Positions 51,104 to 60,978 of a stretch of 64,000 nt of DNA are shown here, one piece after another; position 1 is the first letter of the stretch, and each line of letters starts with the position of its first letter. The stretch is from Pluralibacter sp. Its GTDB lineage: Bacteria > Pseudomonadota > Gammaproteobacteria > Enterobacterales > Enterobacteriaceae. The notes beneath the pieces were generated by a model. That model had not been told where the DNA came from, did not search any database, and worked only from the letters and a program-made list of their open reading frames with translations. Location of the stretch: assembly GCF_019237635.1 (NCBI RefSeq), contig NZ_JAFAGS010000052.1, forward strand, positions 1 to 64,000, in the 5' to 3' direction. Both the position numbers and the translations under genes were made by a program.

Positions 51104-51655
51104 TCAGAACTTAAAGTTGAAACCCGCGTAAGGGCCGTCGGCCAGAGTGTTATCTTTGTTACCGTCTTTACCTGCCATCTCAATATAGCGATAGCCAGCA
51201 TCAATGCTCATTGATTTGGTGAGGTTAAAACGTACACTGGCGTTCGCTTCAACGTAGTCTTCGACACCACTTGAGAGCGAATCCGGCGAATAGTAATACT
51301 CCCCCATCAGCGTAATGAAATCACCTAACGGCAATTGCGCGCCGACGCCGACAGCCACGGCATAGCCCTCGTCGCCATTATTGGGGTTCAGATAAACAGC
51401 GCGTCCGCCAGGGGTGAGAATGAGCGAGCCCAGTGGGAAGTTGTATCCCATACCCAACCCGGCGATATCGCCATCGTTATCGCTGTGCGCCCAGTTACCG
51501 TTGAAGGTAAAACCCGGTTCGCTACCGCCAAATGTCGCGGAAAGGTTGGTGTAGTTTTCGCCTGCATCGCCGTGAAGATTGACAGCGGCGCTGGCAGTCC
51601 CGCTAACAGTGAGCGCCGCTATCAGCAACGCAGCTTTCGTTTTGAGCGTGTTCAT
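51104..51655 (-). CDS. YfaZ-family outer-membrane protein
   Basis: 183 residues with a signal peptide (about 1-23, ending ASA) and AGGGA 6-7 bases upstream of the ATG. The mature protein is made of alternating amphipathic strands (GLGMGYNFPLGSLILTPGG, VAVGVGAQLPLG, LMGEYYYSP) and ends in aromatic FNFKF, the C-terminal Phe typical of beta-barrel proteins. It resembles YfaZ-type barrels, whose function is poorly known. It has no E. coli counterpart at this position. A terminator lies between it and the ompA-type gene upstream, so it probably has its own promoter. Confidence 0.8.
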   Translation of the reverse strand: MNTLKTKAALLIAALTVSGTASAAVNLHGDAGENYTNLSATFGGSEPGFTFNGNWAHSDNDGDIAGLGMGYNFPLGSLILTPGGRAVYLNPNNGDEGYAVAVGVGAQLPLGDFITLMGEYYYSPDSLSSGVEDYVEANASVRFNLTKSMSIDAGYRYIEMAGKDGNKDNTLADGPYAGFNFKF

Positions 51656-51672
51656 TGTATGTCCCTACAGGT

Positions 51673-51700
51673 AAAAAAAGCCCGATACTGACGATCGGGC
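51673..51700 (-). terminator. Terminator of the ompA-type gene
   Basis: A 7-bp stem (51680-51686 with 51694-51700) followed on the minus strand by seven T (51679-51673), 33 bases after the stop codon. Confidence 0.85.
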
Positions 51701-51733
51701 AAGTAAGACAAGGTGTCTGCTGCTACGTGCGTG

Positions 51734-52777
51734 TTATTGGCCGGAGATCTGCACCACAACACGGCGATCAGGAGACAGGCAGTTTTTCAGTGCGCTGCCG
51801 GTCATGTTATCGCAGGTATTACCCGTGACGGAGTCTGTCGCACCGCGACCTTCCGTCTGGATGTTTGCCGGAGACATACCGAGGCTGACCAGCTGCTCAG
51901 CAACGGCCTGGGCGCGACGAGCGGACAGTGCCTGGTTGTAAGAAGCGCTGCCGGTACGGTCGCTGTAACCAATGACCAGGGTGGTATTGCCAGTGGCAGA
52001 CTGCAGGTCCGGAGAATGATACAGCTGGTTAATAGCCGCTTTGCCTTCGTTTGTCAGCGTTGCGGAGTCATAACCGAACATCACGTCAGACTTCAGGTTG
52101 AAGGTTTTTGGCTCTGCAGCTACTGGCGCCGGTGCTGGCGCAGGCGCGACAACCGGCTCTGGTGCATTTTGACCAAAGCGGTAGACGATGCCCGCCGTCA
52201 CAGTGCTGATGTCTGCGGTCATGCCGATCTGGTTTTCATTACCCACATTGCTGACCCACTGGTATTCGAGGCGGCCAGCCAGGCTTGGGGTGAACGCGTA
52301 CTCGGTACCGACTGCCAGCAGCGGGCGTACGCCAGTATCGAAGGTGCTGTGACCCGCGGTTTCGGTTTCCGCACGATAGCCCATGGCGCCTGCGCGACCG
52401 TAGAGATCCCAGCTATCGGAAAGGTCATAGCTGGCTTTAACAGAAAGCTGCAGACCCTGGCTTTTCATTTTACCGCCTACGGCACCGTTGTTGCCGTTGA
52501 ACTGCATGTTGCCGAGGTAATCGTAACCGCCTTCAACCGCCAGCCAATTATTAATCTGATAGCCGCCGAAGAAGCCACCGCCGACATTGTCGTGGTTGAT
52601 ATCAATATCCGTCGCCTGACGAATATTGTCATTGAAGTCATTATTTGCGCTGGTATCAAAATAATGGGACCAGCCAAATTTTGCACCGCCGTACCAGGTA
52701 CCAGCATCAGCGGCAGCAAATGCCGTGGACATTGTGCAAGCGTTTAAAATTGTCAGAGCGACAAGTGTTTTTTTCAT
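51734..52777 (-). CDS. OmpA paralogue, outer-membrane barrel with peptidoglycan-binding domain
   Basis: 347 residues with the complete OmpA layout: signal peptide (about 1-21), eight-stranded barrel (about 25-195, WYGGAKFGWSHY, GGYQINNWLAVEGGYDYLG, RLEYQWVSN), Pro-Ala hinge (PAPAPAPVAAEP) and OmpA-like domain (about 220-347). The latter keeps the peptidoglycan contact YNQALSARRAQAVAEQL and the disulfide pair in NTCDNMTGSALKNC. It is not ompA itself, which maps elsewhere in enterobacteria; the loops and the N-terminus differ. The signal peptide contains a stray LNAC, unlikely to be a lipobox because the hydrophobic stretch before it is short. Confidence 0.9.
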   Translation of the reverse strand: MKKTLVALTILNACTMSTAFAAADAGTWYGGAKFGWSHYFDTSANNDFNDNIRQATDIDINHDNVGGGFFGGYQINNWLAVEGGYDYLGNMQFNGNNGAVGGKMKSQGLQLSVKASYDLSDSWDLYGRAGAMGYRAETETAGHSTFDTGVRPLLAVGTEYAFTPSLAGRLEYQWVSNVGNENQIGMTADISTVTAGIVYRFGQNAPEPVVAPAPAPAPVAAEPKTFNLKSDVMFGYDSATLTNEGKAAINQLYHSPDLQSATGNTTLVIGYSDRTGSASYNQALSARRAQAVAEQLVSLGMSPANIQTEGRGATDSVTGNTCDNMTGSALKNCLSPDRRVVVQISGQ

Positions 52778-52863
52778 TTTCTAACCCTGGATCTGTTATA
52801 ACGTAGTCGAAACCACGTGAAATAGTCTTATAGCGCAAGCGGCTAAGATATCGATGTTTTTTA

Positions 52864-52878
52864 AATCAGTTAATGATT
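52864..52878. promoter_or_regulatory. Inverted repeat in the upstream region of the ompA-type gene
   Basis: AATCA, five bases, TGATT in the AT-rich gap between the regulator gene and the ompA-type gene. It is a possible operator for the neighbouring regulator; this is inference only. Confidence 0.25.
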
Positions 52879-52983
52879 ACTTTGTTTATTTTTAAATTGT
52901 TTTTAACTGTTTCAAAATATATTTATAACAGAAAGGAAGCCGCCACCGCTTGAAATATTAAAGCGGCGGTGGATGTCGTAGGG

Positions 52984-53613
52984 TTAGAATTTTTCAGGCA
53001 GGGTCGTAATGCTTTGCAAATATCCGCCGCGGATAAATTGGATATATTTCCCTTTTTTGAGTGCGGATAATACATTTAATACGCTGCTGCGTGATAAATG
53101 TGTCCGGTCCTGAATATAATCGAGCATTGAGGTACGCATGCGGGTTTCTTCAGGCAGCAGGATCATTTCCAGCAGATGGTTACGAATGACCGAATAGGTG
53201 CGCTGTTGCAAAACCAGCGTGTCGCGATACCCCATATAGGCGGTATGGTACGCCAGCAGGGCAGTAACATCCTGCCACAGGTTCTTTTCGGTAAAAATGC
53301 GGATGGCGACATCAGCATCAATTCGCAATACGGTGGATTCAACCTCTGTACGCAGACCGTGGCCACGCATGGGTTGCAGCATTTCTGCTACGCCAAACAG
53401 GTGGGGTTCGTAAACCGTTACCATCACTAGCCCATCGGATGCCCGCAGAATGGAAATCTCACCCTCTTTAAAAAGATAAAGCTGCGGCTCGCCTTTATAG
53501 TCCCAGGTGAGCTTTTTACGGGCAACTGATTTTAGCGTGATAGCATGTGGTTCCAGCGCAGCAATCAGTCGATCAATTGAGGGCTGCGGTCGTACAGGTT
53601 GCGAAATATGCAT
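52984..53613 (-). CDS. IprA/YaiV-type winged-helix transcriptional regulator
   Basis: 209 residues from MHISQPVRP, chosen because GAGG lies 6 bases before the ATG at 53613; longer in-frame readings (53625, 53697) lack a ribosome site. The N-terminal two thirds look like a degenerate CRP-type sensor domain (YLFKEGEISILRASDGLVMVTVYEPHLFG) without the cyclic-nucleotide phosphate-binding cassette. The C-terminus is a winged helix (about 162-205, YIQDRTHLSRSSVLNVLSALKKG). The end MLDYIQDRTHLSRSS...LPEKF closely parallels E. coli IprA (YaiV, 207 residues), a regulator linked to peroxide resistance. It lies directly upstream of the ompA-type gene and may control it. Confidence 0.82.
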   Translation of the reverse strand: MHISQPVRPQPSIDRLIAALEPHAITLKSVARKKLTWDYKGEPQLYLFKEGEISILRASDGLVMVTVYEPHLFGVAEMLQPMRGHGLRTEVESTVLRIDADVAIRIFTEKNLWQDVTALLAYHTAYMGYRDTLVLQQRTYSVIRNHLLEMILLPEETRMRTSMLDYIQDRTHLSRSSVLNVLSALKKGKYIQFIRGGYLQSITTLPEKF

Positions 53614-53762
53614 AGAAATCCTCATAAGAAATGATGATATCTTCCGTCGGAAATGATAGACGAGCATGTAAATGCACAATGGAAGGCGAAGAGGCAAATT
53701 ACCCCAAAACCGGCCCAGTTTAGTAGGTTATATGGCGTTGGCAAAGTTTTTTTAGTTTAGAA

Positions 53763-53798
53763 AAATACACGGGTCAGAAATTTCTGACCCGTGTATTT
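53763..53798 (-). terminator. Terminator of argG (36-base perfect palindrome)
   Basis: An uninterrupted palindrome of 18-base arms centred between 53780 and 53781, 24 bases beyond the argG stop codon, with A/T-rich arm ends that supply the T tract. As RNA the central AAATTT forms the loop. Because it is symmetrical it could work in both directions. Confidence 0.85.
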
Positions 53799-53822
53799 GA
53801 AAGAGTTACTTTTTATTGCTGA

Positions 53823-55220
<1,398 letters not shown>

Positions 55221-55222
55221 CT

Positions 55223-55261
55223 ATTGCATTTTTATGCAAAATAAGTGAGTTTTCATTTAAA
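55223..55261 (-). promoter_or_regulatory. Tandem ARG boxes of argG
   Basis: Cores at 55225-55238 (TGCATTTTTATGCA, a near-perfect palindrome) and 55246-55259 (TGAGTTTTCATTTA) are exactly 21 bases apart, the spacing of 18-bp ARG boxes with 3 bp between them. Each has two mismatches to TnAATwwwwATTnA. They lie 53-87 bases upstream of the argG start codon, a fitting place for promoter occlusion by ArgR-arginine. Confidence 0.8.
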
Positions 55262-55383
55262 CACCTTTTCACCATTACGGGAAGAGATTCGTGTGTTTTT
55301 CGTGAAAAATTTGTTTTCTCAATGCGTTAATATTATGCATAACAGCGGATTTTTTATGCTGACGCTACCCTCAGGATGAATAG

Positions 55384-55414
55384 GTTGACACGGGTGGCGA
55401 TACTTCAATATACT
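55384..55414 (+). promoter_or_regulatory. Distal promoter of the metY operon
   Basis: A consensus -35 TTGACA (55384-55389) with TATACT (55409-55414) after 19 bases; AATATA (55407-55412) would give 17. It reads toward metY through the leuU repeat. Confidence 0.55.
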
Positions 55415-55429
55415 GAACGCCGATTTTAC

Positions 55430-55448
55430 GTCCCGTCCTCGGTACCAA
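55430..55448 (+). repeat. 19-base direct repeat of the leuU 3' end (attachment-site-like)
   Basis: Bases 55430-55448 are identical to 50499-50517, that is the 3' part of the T arm, acceptor stem, CCA and one further base of leuU. Nine bases before it (55421-55429) match at 5 positions, and similarity then ends. It is in the same orientation as leuU, 4.9 kb away. Confidence 0.9.
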
Positions 55449-55461
55449 ATCCCAGCAGTAT

Positions 55462-55490
55462 TTGCGTTTTTTACTCAAAATGAGTAAAAT
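55462..55490 (+). promoter_or_regulatory. Proximal promoter of the metY operon
   Basis: TTGCGT (55462-55467) and TAAAAT (55485-55490) with 17 bases between, giving a start just upstream of the tRNA at 55506. A 9-bp inverted repeat (TTTTACTCA/TGAGTAAAA, 55469-55489) overlaps the -10. Confidence 0.65.
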
Positions 55491-55505
55491 ATGCCACGTT
55501 TCAGG

Positions 55506-55582
<77 letters not shown>

Positions 55583-55592
55583 CTTTCCCTTT

Positions 55593-55641
55593 GAGTTCTT
55601 TTTCAAATATACTCTTCGTAGCTGGATTTGAAAAAATTCTC
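55593..55641 (+). promoter_or_regulatory. Long hairpin in metY-rimP leader (probable RNase III site)
   Basis: Arms 55593-55609 and 55626-55641 pair almost fully (GAGTTCTTTTTCAAAT against ATTTGAAAAAATTCTC). In E. coli RNase III cuts the metY-nusA-infB transcript to release the tRNA; this hairpin is in the right place. Cleavage itself is inferred. Confidence 0.5.
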
Positions 55642-55690
55642 TCGGAAGGTACTCCAGACCGCACTTGCGGTTATAGGGTTCAGTTATCTA

Positions 55691-55716
55691 AAACCCCGAT
55701 TTATCGGGGTTTTTTG
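55691..55716 (+). terminator. Attenuator/terminator between metY and rimP
   Basis: A 9-bp stem (55691-55699 with 55704-55712) followed by T6, standing 110 bases after metY and upstream of rimP. It should end part of the tRNA transcripts, with read-through into nusA. Confidence 0.85.
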
Positions 55717-55774
55717 TTATCTGACTAAAGAATAACTGGGCTTTACGCCCTTTTTTTATGTCTTGGGGGTGGGC

Positions 55775-56227
55775 TTGTCCACTTTAGAACAGAAATTGAC
55801 AGAGATGCTTACGGCGCCGGTTGAGGCTTTGGGCTTTGAGCTGGTTGGCATCGAATTCGTTCGCGGTCGCACATCCACGCTGCGCATCTATATTGATAGT
55901 GAAGATGGCATCAATGTTGATGACTGTGCTGATGTGAGCCACCAGGTCAGTGCCGTCATGGATGTTGAAGATCCTATCACCGTTGCCTACAACCTGGAAG
56001 TTTCCTCACCGGGCCTCGACCGTCCTATGTTCACCGCTGCTCACTACACGCGTTTCCTCGGTGAAGAGATTTCGCTGGTTCTGCGCATGGCGGTACAAAA
56101 CCGTCGCAAATGGCAGGGCATTATCAAAGCGGTAGACGGTGAAATGATCACCGTAACAGTCGAAGGCAAAGATGAAGTGTTCGCGCTGAGTAACATCCAG
56201 AAGGCGAACCTGGTTCCCCACTTTTAA
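55775..56227 (+). CDS. rimP: RimP, 30S ribosome maturation factor
   Basis: 150 residues from a TTG at 55775 ([10 protein letters not shown] follows), the E. coli length and start type. In-frame TTG (55763) and GTG (55769) codons lie just upstream, with a GGGGGTGGG stretch that serves as ribosome site. It has the two-domain RimP fold, with [18 protein letters not shown] and [13 protein letters not shown]. It is needed early in 30S assembly around S19 and the central pseudoknot. It is the first protein gene of the operon, 27 bases before nusA. Confidence 0.95.
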   Translation: MSTLEQKLTEMLTAPVEALGFELVGIEFVRGRTSTLRIYIDSEDGINVDDCADVSHQVSAVMDVEDPITVAYNLEVSSPGLDRPMFTAAHYTRFLGEEISLVLRMAVQNRRKWQGIIKAVDGEMITVTVEGKDEVFALSNIQKANLVPHF

Positions 56228-56254
56228 CAGTCTGGATTGAGGTGAAAGGCCCCG

Positions 56255-57757
56255 ATGAACAAAGAAATTTTGGCTGTTGTTGAAGCCGTTTCCAACGAAA
56301 AGGCGCTGCCGCGCGAGAAAATTTTCGAAGCGCTGGAAAGCGCGCTGGCGACGGCCACCAAGAAAAAATACGAACAAGAGATTGATGTTCGCGTAGAGAT
56401 CGATCGTAAAAGCGGCGACTTCGATACCTTCCGTCGCTGGGTGATCGTTGAAGAAGTTACTCAGCCGACCAAAGAAATTACGCTGGAAGCCGCGCGCTTC
56501 GAAGACGAAAGCCTGAACGTTGGCGAGTACGTTGAAGATCAGATCGAATCTGTCACTTTTGACCGCATCACGACCCAAACGGCGAAGCAGGTTATCGTGC
56601 AGAAAGTCCGTGAAGCCGAACGCGCAATGGTCGTCGATCAGTTCCGCGATCAGGAAGGCGAGATCGTCACTGGCGTGGTGAAGAAGGTGAACCGCGACAA
56701 CATCGCCCTGGAAATCAAATCCGAAGGGATGGCCGGTAACGCTGAAGCGGTGATTTTGCGTGAAGACATGCTGCCGCGTGAAAACTTCCGTCCAGGCGAT
56801 CGTATCCGCGGCGTTCTGTATGCCGTTCGCCCGGAAGCACGTGGCGCACAGCTGTTCGTGACCCGTTCTAAACCAGAAATGTTGGTCGAGCTGTTCCGTA
56901 TCGAAGTACCGGAAATCGGCGAAGAAGTTATTGAGATTAAAGCGGCGGCCCGCGATCCGGGTTCTCGCGCCAAAATTGCCGTGAAAACCAACGACAAGCG
57001 TATCGACCCGGTCGGCGCCTGCGTCGGTATGCGCGGTGCGCGCGTTCAAGCGGTTTCTACCGAGCTTGGCGGCGAACGTATTGATATCGTGCTGTGGGAC
57101 GACAACCCGGCGCAGTTCGTCATCAACGCAATGGCGCCGGCAGATGTCGCGTCTATCGTGGTTGACGAAGATAAGCACACCATGGATATCGCGGTAGAAG
57201 CGGGCAACCTGGCGCAGGCTATCGGCCGTAACGGTCAGAACGTCCGCCTGGCTTCACAGCTGAGCGGTTGGGAACTCAACGTGATGACCGTTGATGACCT
57301 GCAGGCGAAGCATCAGGCTGAAGCGCACGCGGCTATCGATACCTTCACGAAGTATCTCGATATTGATGAAGAGTTCGCTACGGTGTTGGTGGAAGAAGGT
57401 TTCTCCAGCCTGGAAGAACTGGCCTACGTGCCGATGAAAGAGCTGCTGGAAATTGACGGCCTGGATGAGCCAACCGTTGAAGCCCTGCGTGAACGTGCGA
57501 AAAACGCACTGACTACGCTGGCGCTGGCCCAGGAAGAAAGCCTCGGTAATAACCAACCGGCTGACGATCTGCTGAACCTTGAAGGTCTGGATCGCGCGAT
57601 GGCATTCAAACTGGCCGCCCGTGGTGTTTGTACGCTGGAAGACCTTGCCGAGCAGGGCGTTGATGACCTGGCTGATATCGAAGAGATGACCGACGAGAAA
57701 GCCGGTGAGCTCATCATGGCAGCCCGCAACATTTGCTGGTTTGGCGACGAAGCGTAA
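56255..57757 (+). CDS. nusA: NusA, transcription termination/antitermination factor
   Basis: 500 residues (E. coli 495). N-terminal RNA polymerase-binding domain (about 1-125), S1 domain (about 135-200), KH1 and KH2 (about 230-345, with [12 protein letters not shown] and [15 protein letters not shown]), and two acidic repeats AR1 and AR2 (about 365-495). Compared with the E. coli protein it has about five extra residues in the S1 domain ([17 protein letters not shown]). It modulates pausing, intrinsic termination and rRNA antitermination. It begins 27 bases after rimP and infB starts 24 bases after it. Confidence 0.97.
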   Translation: MNKEILAVVEAVSNEKALPREKIFEALESALATATKKKYEQEIDVRVEIDRKSGDFDTFRRWVIVEEVTQPTKEITLEAARFEDESLNVGEYVEDQIESVTFDRITTQTAKQVIVQKVREAERAMVVDQFRDQEGEIVTGVVKKVNRDNIALEIKSEGMAGNAEAVILREDMLPRENFRPGDRIRGVLYAVRPEARGAQLFVTRSKPEMLVELFRIEVPEIGEEVIEIKAAARDPGSRAKIAVKTNDKRIDPVGACVGMRGARVQAVSTELGGERIDIVLWDDNPAQFVINAMAPADVASIVVDEDKHTMDIAVEAGNLAQAIGRNGQNVRLASQLSGWELNVMTVDDLQAKHQAEAHAAIDTFTKYLDIDEEFATVLVEEGFSSLEELAYVPMKELLEIDGLDEPTVEALRERAKNALTTLALAQEESLGNNQPADDLLNLEGLDRAMAFKLAARGVCTLEDLAEQGVDDLADIEEMTDEKAGELIMAARNICWFGDEA

Positions 57758-57781
57758 TAAACTGTAGCAGGAAGGAACAGC

Positions 57782-60472
57782 ATGACCGATGTAACTGTAA
57801 AATCGCTGGCTGCCGAGATTCAGACCTCCGTGGACCGCCTGGTACAGCAATTTGCTGATGCAGGGATCCAGAAGTCCGCTGATGACTCGGTGACCGCGCA
57901 CGAAAAACAAGCCTTGTTAGCGCACCTGAATCGTGAACACGGTTCTACGCCTGACAAGCTAACGCTGCAGCGCAAAACGCGCAGTACGTTGAATATCCCA
58001 GGTACCGGTGGCAAAAGTAAATCGGTACAAATCGAAGTCCGCAAGACGCGCACCTTTGTAAAACGTGATCCGCAAGAGGCAGAACGCCTCGCTGCGGAAG
58101 AGCAGGCACAGCGTGAAGCGGAAGAACAAGCTCAGCGTGAGGCGGAAGCAACTGCCAAACGTGAGGCAGAATTAAAAGCTGAACGTGAGGCCGCAGAAAA
58201 AGCGAAACGCGACGCCAGTGATAAAGCGAAGCGTGAAGCTGCGGAAAAAGACAAAGTGAGCAATCAACAGACAGACGAAATGACCAAAACCGCCCAGGCA
58301 GAAAAAGCCCGTCGTGAAAATGAAGCTGCTGAGCTCAAGCGTAAAGCGGAAGAAGAAGCGCGCCGTAAGCTTGAAGACGAAGCCCGTCGAGTGGCTGAAG
58401 AAGCGCGCCGTATGGCAGAAGAAAACGAGAAGAACGGTGTTGATACCGCTGAACAGTCTGAAGACACCAGCGATTATCACGTGACCACATCTCAGCACGC
58501 GCGTCAGGCAGAAGACGACAACGACCGAGAAGTGGAAGGCGGCCGTGGCCGTGGCCGTAATACGAAAGCGGCGCGTCCGGCGAAAAAAGGCAACAAACAC
58601 GCCGAATCTAAGGCTGACCGTGAAGAAGCGCGTGCAGCGGTTCGTGGCGGTAAAGGCGGCAAGCAGCGTAAAGGTTCCTCCCTGCAGCAGGGCTTCCAGA
58701 AGCCAGTGCAAGCCGTTAACCGTGACGTTGTCATCGGTGAAACCATCACCGTTGGCGATCTGGCTAACAAAATGGCGGTAAAAGGCTCTCAGGTCATCAA
58801 AGCGATGATGAAACTGGGCGCGATGGCCACCATCAACCAGGTTATCGACCAGGAAACGGCACAGCTGGTTGCTGAAGAGATGGGCCACAAAGTTATCCTG
58901 CGTCGTGAAAACGAGCTGGAAGAAGCGGTAATGAGCGACCGTGATACGGGCGCTGCGGCTGAACCGCGCGCGCCGGTCGTGACCATCATGGGTCACGTTG
59001 ACCACGGTAAAACCTCTCTGCTGGACTACATTCGTTCAACGAAAGTGGCCTCTGGCGAAGCGGGTGGTATTACCCAGCATATCGGTGCATACCACGTAGA
59101 AACCGAAAACGGCATGATCACCTTCCTGGATACCCCAGGTCACGCAGCGTTTACCTCAATGCGTGCCCGTGGTGCTCAGGCAACGGATATCGTTGTTCTG
59201 GTGGTTGCGGCGGACGACGGCGTGATGCCGCAGACCATCGAAGCTATCCAGCACGCGAAAGCGGCGCAGGTACCGCTGGTTGTTGCGGTGAACAAAATCG
59301 ATAAGCCGGAAGCCGATCTGGACCGCGTTAAAAACGAACTCTCTCAGTACGGCGTTATGCCGGAAGAGTGGGGCGGTGAAGCGCAGTTCATCCCTGTTTC
59401 TGCGAAAGCCGGTACCGGTATCGACGACCTTCTGAACGCAATTCTGCTGCAGGCGGAAGTTCTGGAGCTGAAAGCGATTCGTAAAGGTATGGCGAGCGGC
59501 GCGGTCATCGAATCCTTCCTGGATAAAGGTCGTGGTCCGGTTGCTACCGTGCTGGTTCGCGAAGGTACCCTCAACAAAGGCGACATCGTACTGTGTGGTT
59601 TCGAGTACGGCCGTGTGCGCGCGATGCGTAACGAACTGGGTCAGGAAGTGCTGGAAGCAGGTCCGTCCATTCCGGTGGAAATCCTGGGTCTGTCCGGTGT
59701 TCCGGCTGCGGGCGACGAAGTCACCGTGGTGCGTGACGAGAAGAAAGCACGTGAAGTTGCGCTGTATCGTCAGGGTAAATTCCGTGAAATTAAACTGGCT
59801 CGTCAGCAGAAATCTAAACTCGAGAACATGTTCGCCAACATGACCGAAGGCGAAGTTCACGAAGTGAACATCGTGCTGAAAGCGGACGTTCAGGGTTCTG
59901 TGGAAGCGATTTCCGACTCCTTGCTGAAACTGTCTACTGACGAAGTTAAAGTGAAGATCATCGGTTCTGGCGTAGGTGGTATCACCGAAACCGACGCGAC
60001 CCTGGCTGCTGCATCCAACGCCATTCTGGTCGGCTTTAACGTTCGTGCTGATGCGTCTGCGCGTAAAGTTATCGATGCGGAAAGCCTGGATCTGCGTTAC
60101 TACTCCGTCATCTATAACCTGATCGACGAAGTGAAAGCGGCGATGAGCGGTATGCTGTCTCCGGAACTGAAACAGCAGATCATCGGTCTGGCTGAAGTTC
60201 GCGACGTGTTCAAATCACCGAAATTCGGTGCGATCGCGGGCTGTATGGTTACCGAAGGTACCATCAAGCGTCACAACCCGATCCGCGTCCTGCGTGACAA
60301 CGTGGTTATCTATGAAGGCGAGCTGGAATCCCTGCGTCGCTTCAAAGATGACGTAAACGAAGTCCGTAACGGCATGGAATGTGGTATCGGCGTTAAGAAC
60401 TACAACGACGTTCGCGTTGGCGATATGATCGAAGTGTTCGAGATCATCGAGATCCAACGTACTATCGCGTAA
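57782..60472 (+). CDS. infB: InfB, translation initiation factor IF-2
   Basis: 896 residues (E. coli 890). An N-terminal domain and a long charged Ala/Glu/Arg-rich region (about 95-220) precede the G domain: G1 GHVDHGKT, G2-G3 [12 protein letters not shown]4 NKID and G5 SAKAG. Domains II to IV follow and bind fMet-tRNA. Internal in-frame starts match the shorter IF2 forms: GTG at 58256 (Val159) and ATG at 58280 (Met167). It places fMet-tRNA in the P site and promotes subunit joining, a neat match with metY at the head of the operon. Confidence 0.98.
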   Translation: MTDVTVKSLAAEIQTSVDRLVQQFADAGIQKSADDSVTAHEKQALLAHLNREHGSTPDKLTLQRKTRSTLNIPGTGGKSKSVQIEVRKTRTFVKRDPQEAERLAAEEQAQREAEEQAQREAEATAKREAELKAEREAAEKAKRDASDKAKREAAEKDKVSNQQTDEMTKTAQAEKARRENEAAELKRKAEEEARRKLEDEARRVAEEARRMAEENEKNGVDTAEQSEDTSDYHVTTSQHARQAEDDNDREVEGGRGRGRNTKAARPAKKGNKHAESKADREEARAAVRGGKGGKQRKGSSLQQGFQKPVQAVNRDVVIGETITVGDLANKMAVKGSQVIKAMMKLGAMATINQVIDQETAQLVAEEMGHKVILRRENELEEAVMSDRDTGAAAEPRAPVVTIMGHVDHGKTSLLDYIRSTKVASGEAGGITQHIGAYHVETENGMITFLDTPGHAAFTSMRARGAQATDIVVLVVAADDGVMPQTIEAIQHAKAAQVPLVVAVNKIDKPEADLDRVKNELSQYGVMPEEWGGEAQFIPVSAKAGTGIDDLLNAILLQAEVLELKAIRKGMASGAVIESFLDKGRGPVATVLVREGTLNKGDIVLCGFEYGRVRAMRNELGQEVLEAGPSIPVEILGLSGVPAAGDEVTVVRDEKKAREVALYRQGKFREIKLARQQKSKLENMFANMTEGEVHEVNIVLKADVQGSVEAISDSLLKLSTDEVKVKIIGSGVGGITETDATLAAASNAILVGFNVRADASARKVIDAESLDLRYYSVIYNLIDEVKAAMSGMLSPELKQQIIGLAEVRDVFKSPKFGAIAGCMVTEGTIKRHNPIRVLRDNVVIYEGELESLRRFKDDVNEVRNGMECGIGVKNYNDVRVGDMIEVFEIIEIQRTIA

Positions 60473-60531
60473 TCTTCGTAAGATTGCCGATTGTAGACCG
60501 GGATCGCCTCGCGCCACCCGGCAATAATTTT

Positions 60532-60556
60532 AAAAGGGGCTGAGTGCCCCTTTTTT
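60532..60556 (+). terminator. Intrinsic terminator between infB and rbfA
   Basis: A 9-bp stem (60532-60540 with 60546-60554, loop TGAGT) and T6 tract end just before the rbfA ribosome site. It would reduce expression of rbfA-truB-rpsO-pnp relative to infB. Confidence 0.8.
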
Positions 60557-60573
60557 GTCTGGAGAATTTTATT

Positions 60574-60978
60574 ATGGCGAAAGAATTTGGTCGCCCACAG
60601 CGTGTTGCCCAGGAGATGCAAAAAGAGATAGCCATCATCCTGCAGCGCGAAATTAAAGACCCGCGTCTGGGTATGATGACCACGGTTTCCGGCGTGGAAA
60701 TGTCCCGTGACCTGGCCTATGCCAAAGTGTTTGTGACCTTTCTGAACGACAAAGATGAAGCGGCCGTTAAAGCCGGCATCAAAGCGCTGCAGGAAGCATC
60801 AGGCTTCATCCGCTCGCTGCTGGGTAAAGCGATGCGCCTGCGTATCGTGCCGGAACTGACCTTCTTCTACGACAACTCGCTGGTCGAAGGTATGCGCATG
60901 TCCAACCTGGTGACCAGCGTGGTGAAACATGACGATGAGCGTCGTGTTAACCCTGCGGACGACAGCAAGGAGGACTGA
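60574..60978 (+). CDS. rbfA: RbfA, 30S ribosome-binding factor
   Basis: 134 residues from [11 protein letters not shown]; the upstream in-frame start at 60544 is rejected. It has the KH-like RbfA fold ([38 protein letters not shown]) and a short acidic tail. It helps 16S rRNA 5'-end maturation and is a cold-shock protein in E. coli. Its TGA shares one base with the truB ATG. Confidence 0.97.
   Translation: MAKEFGRPQRVAQEMQKEIAIILQREIKDPRLGMMTTVSGVEMSRDLAYAKVFVTFLNDKDEAAVKAGIKALQEASGFIRSLLGKAMRLRIVPELTFFYDNSLVEGMRMSNLVTSVVKHDDERRVNPADDSKED

Noticed and set aside
51713-52747. 344-codon open frame opposite the ompA-type gene
   Set aside because: The minus-strand frame has a signal peptide, full OmpA domains and a terminator; the + strand frame has none.
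55311-55337. Third ARG box upstream of argG
   Set aside because: The best match has only three bases between half sites instead of four; too weak to call although E. coli argG has an additional upstream site.
56006-57178. 390-codon open frame opposite rimP-nusA
   Set aside because: Antisense shadow spanning two real genes; no domain.
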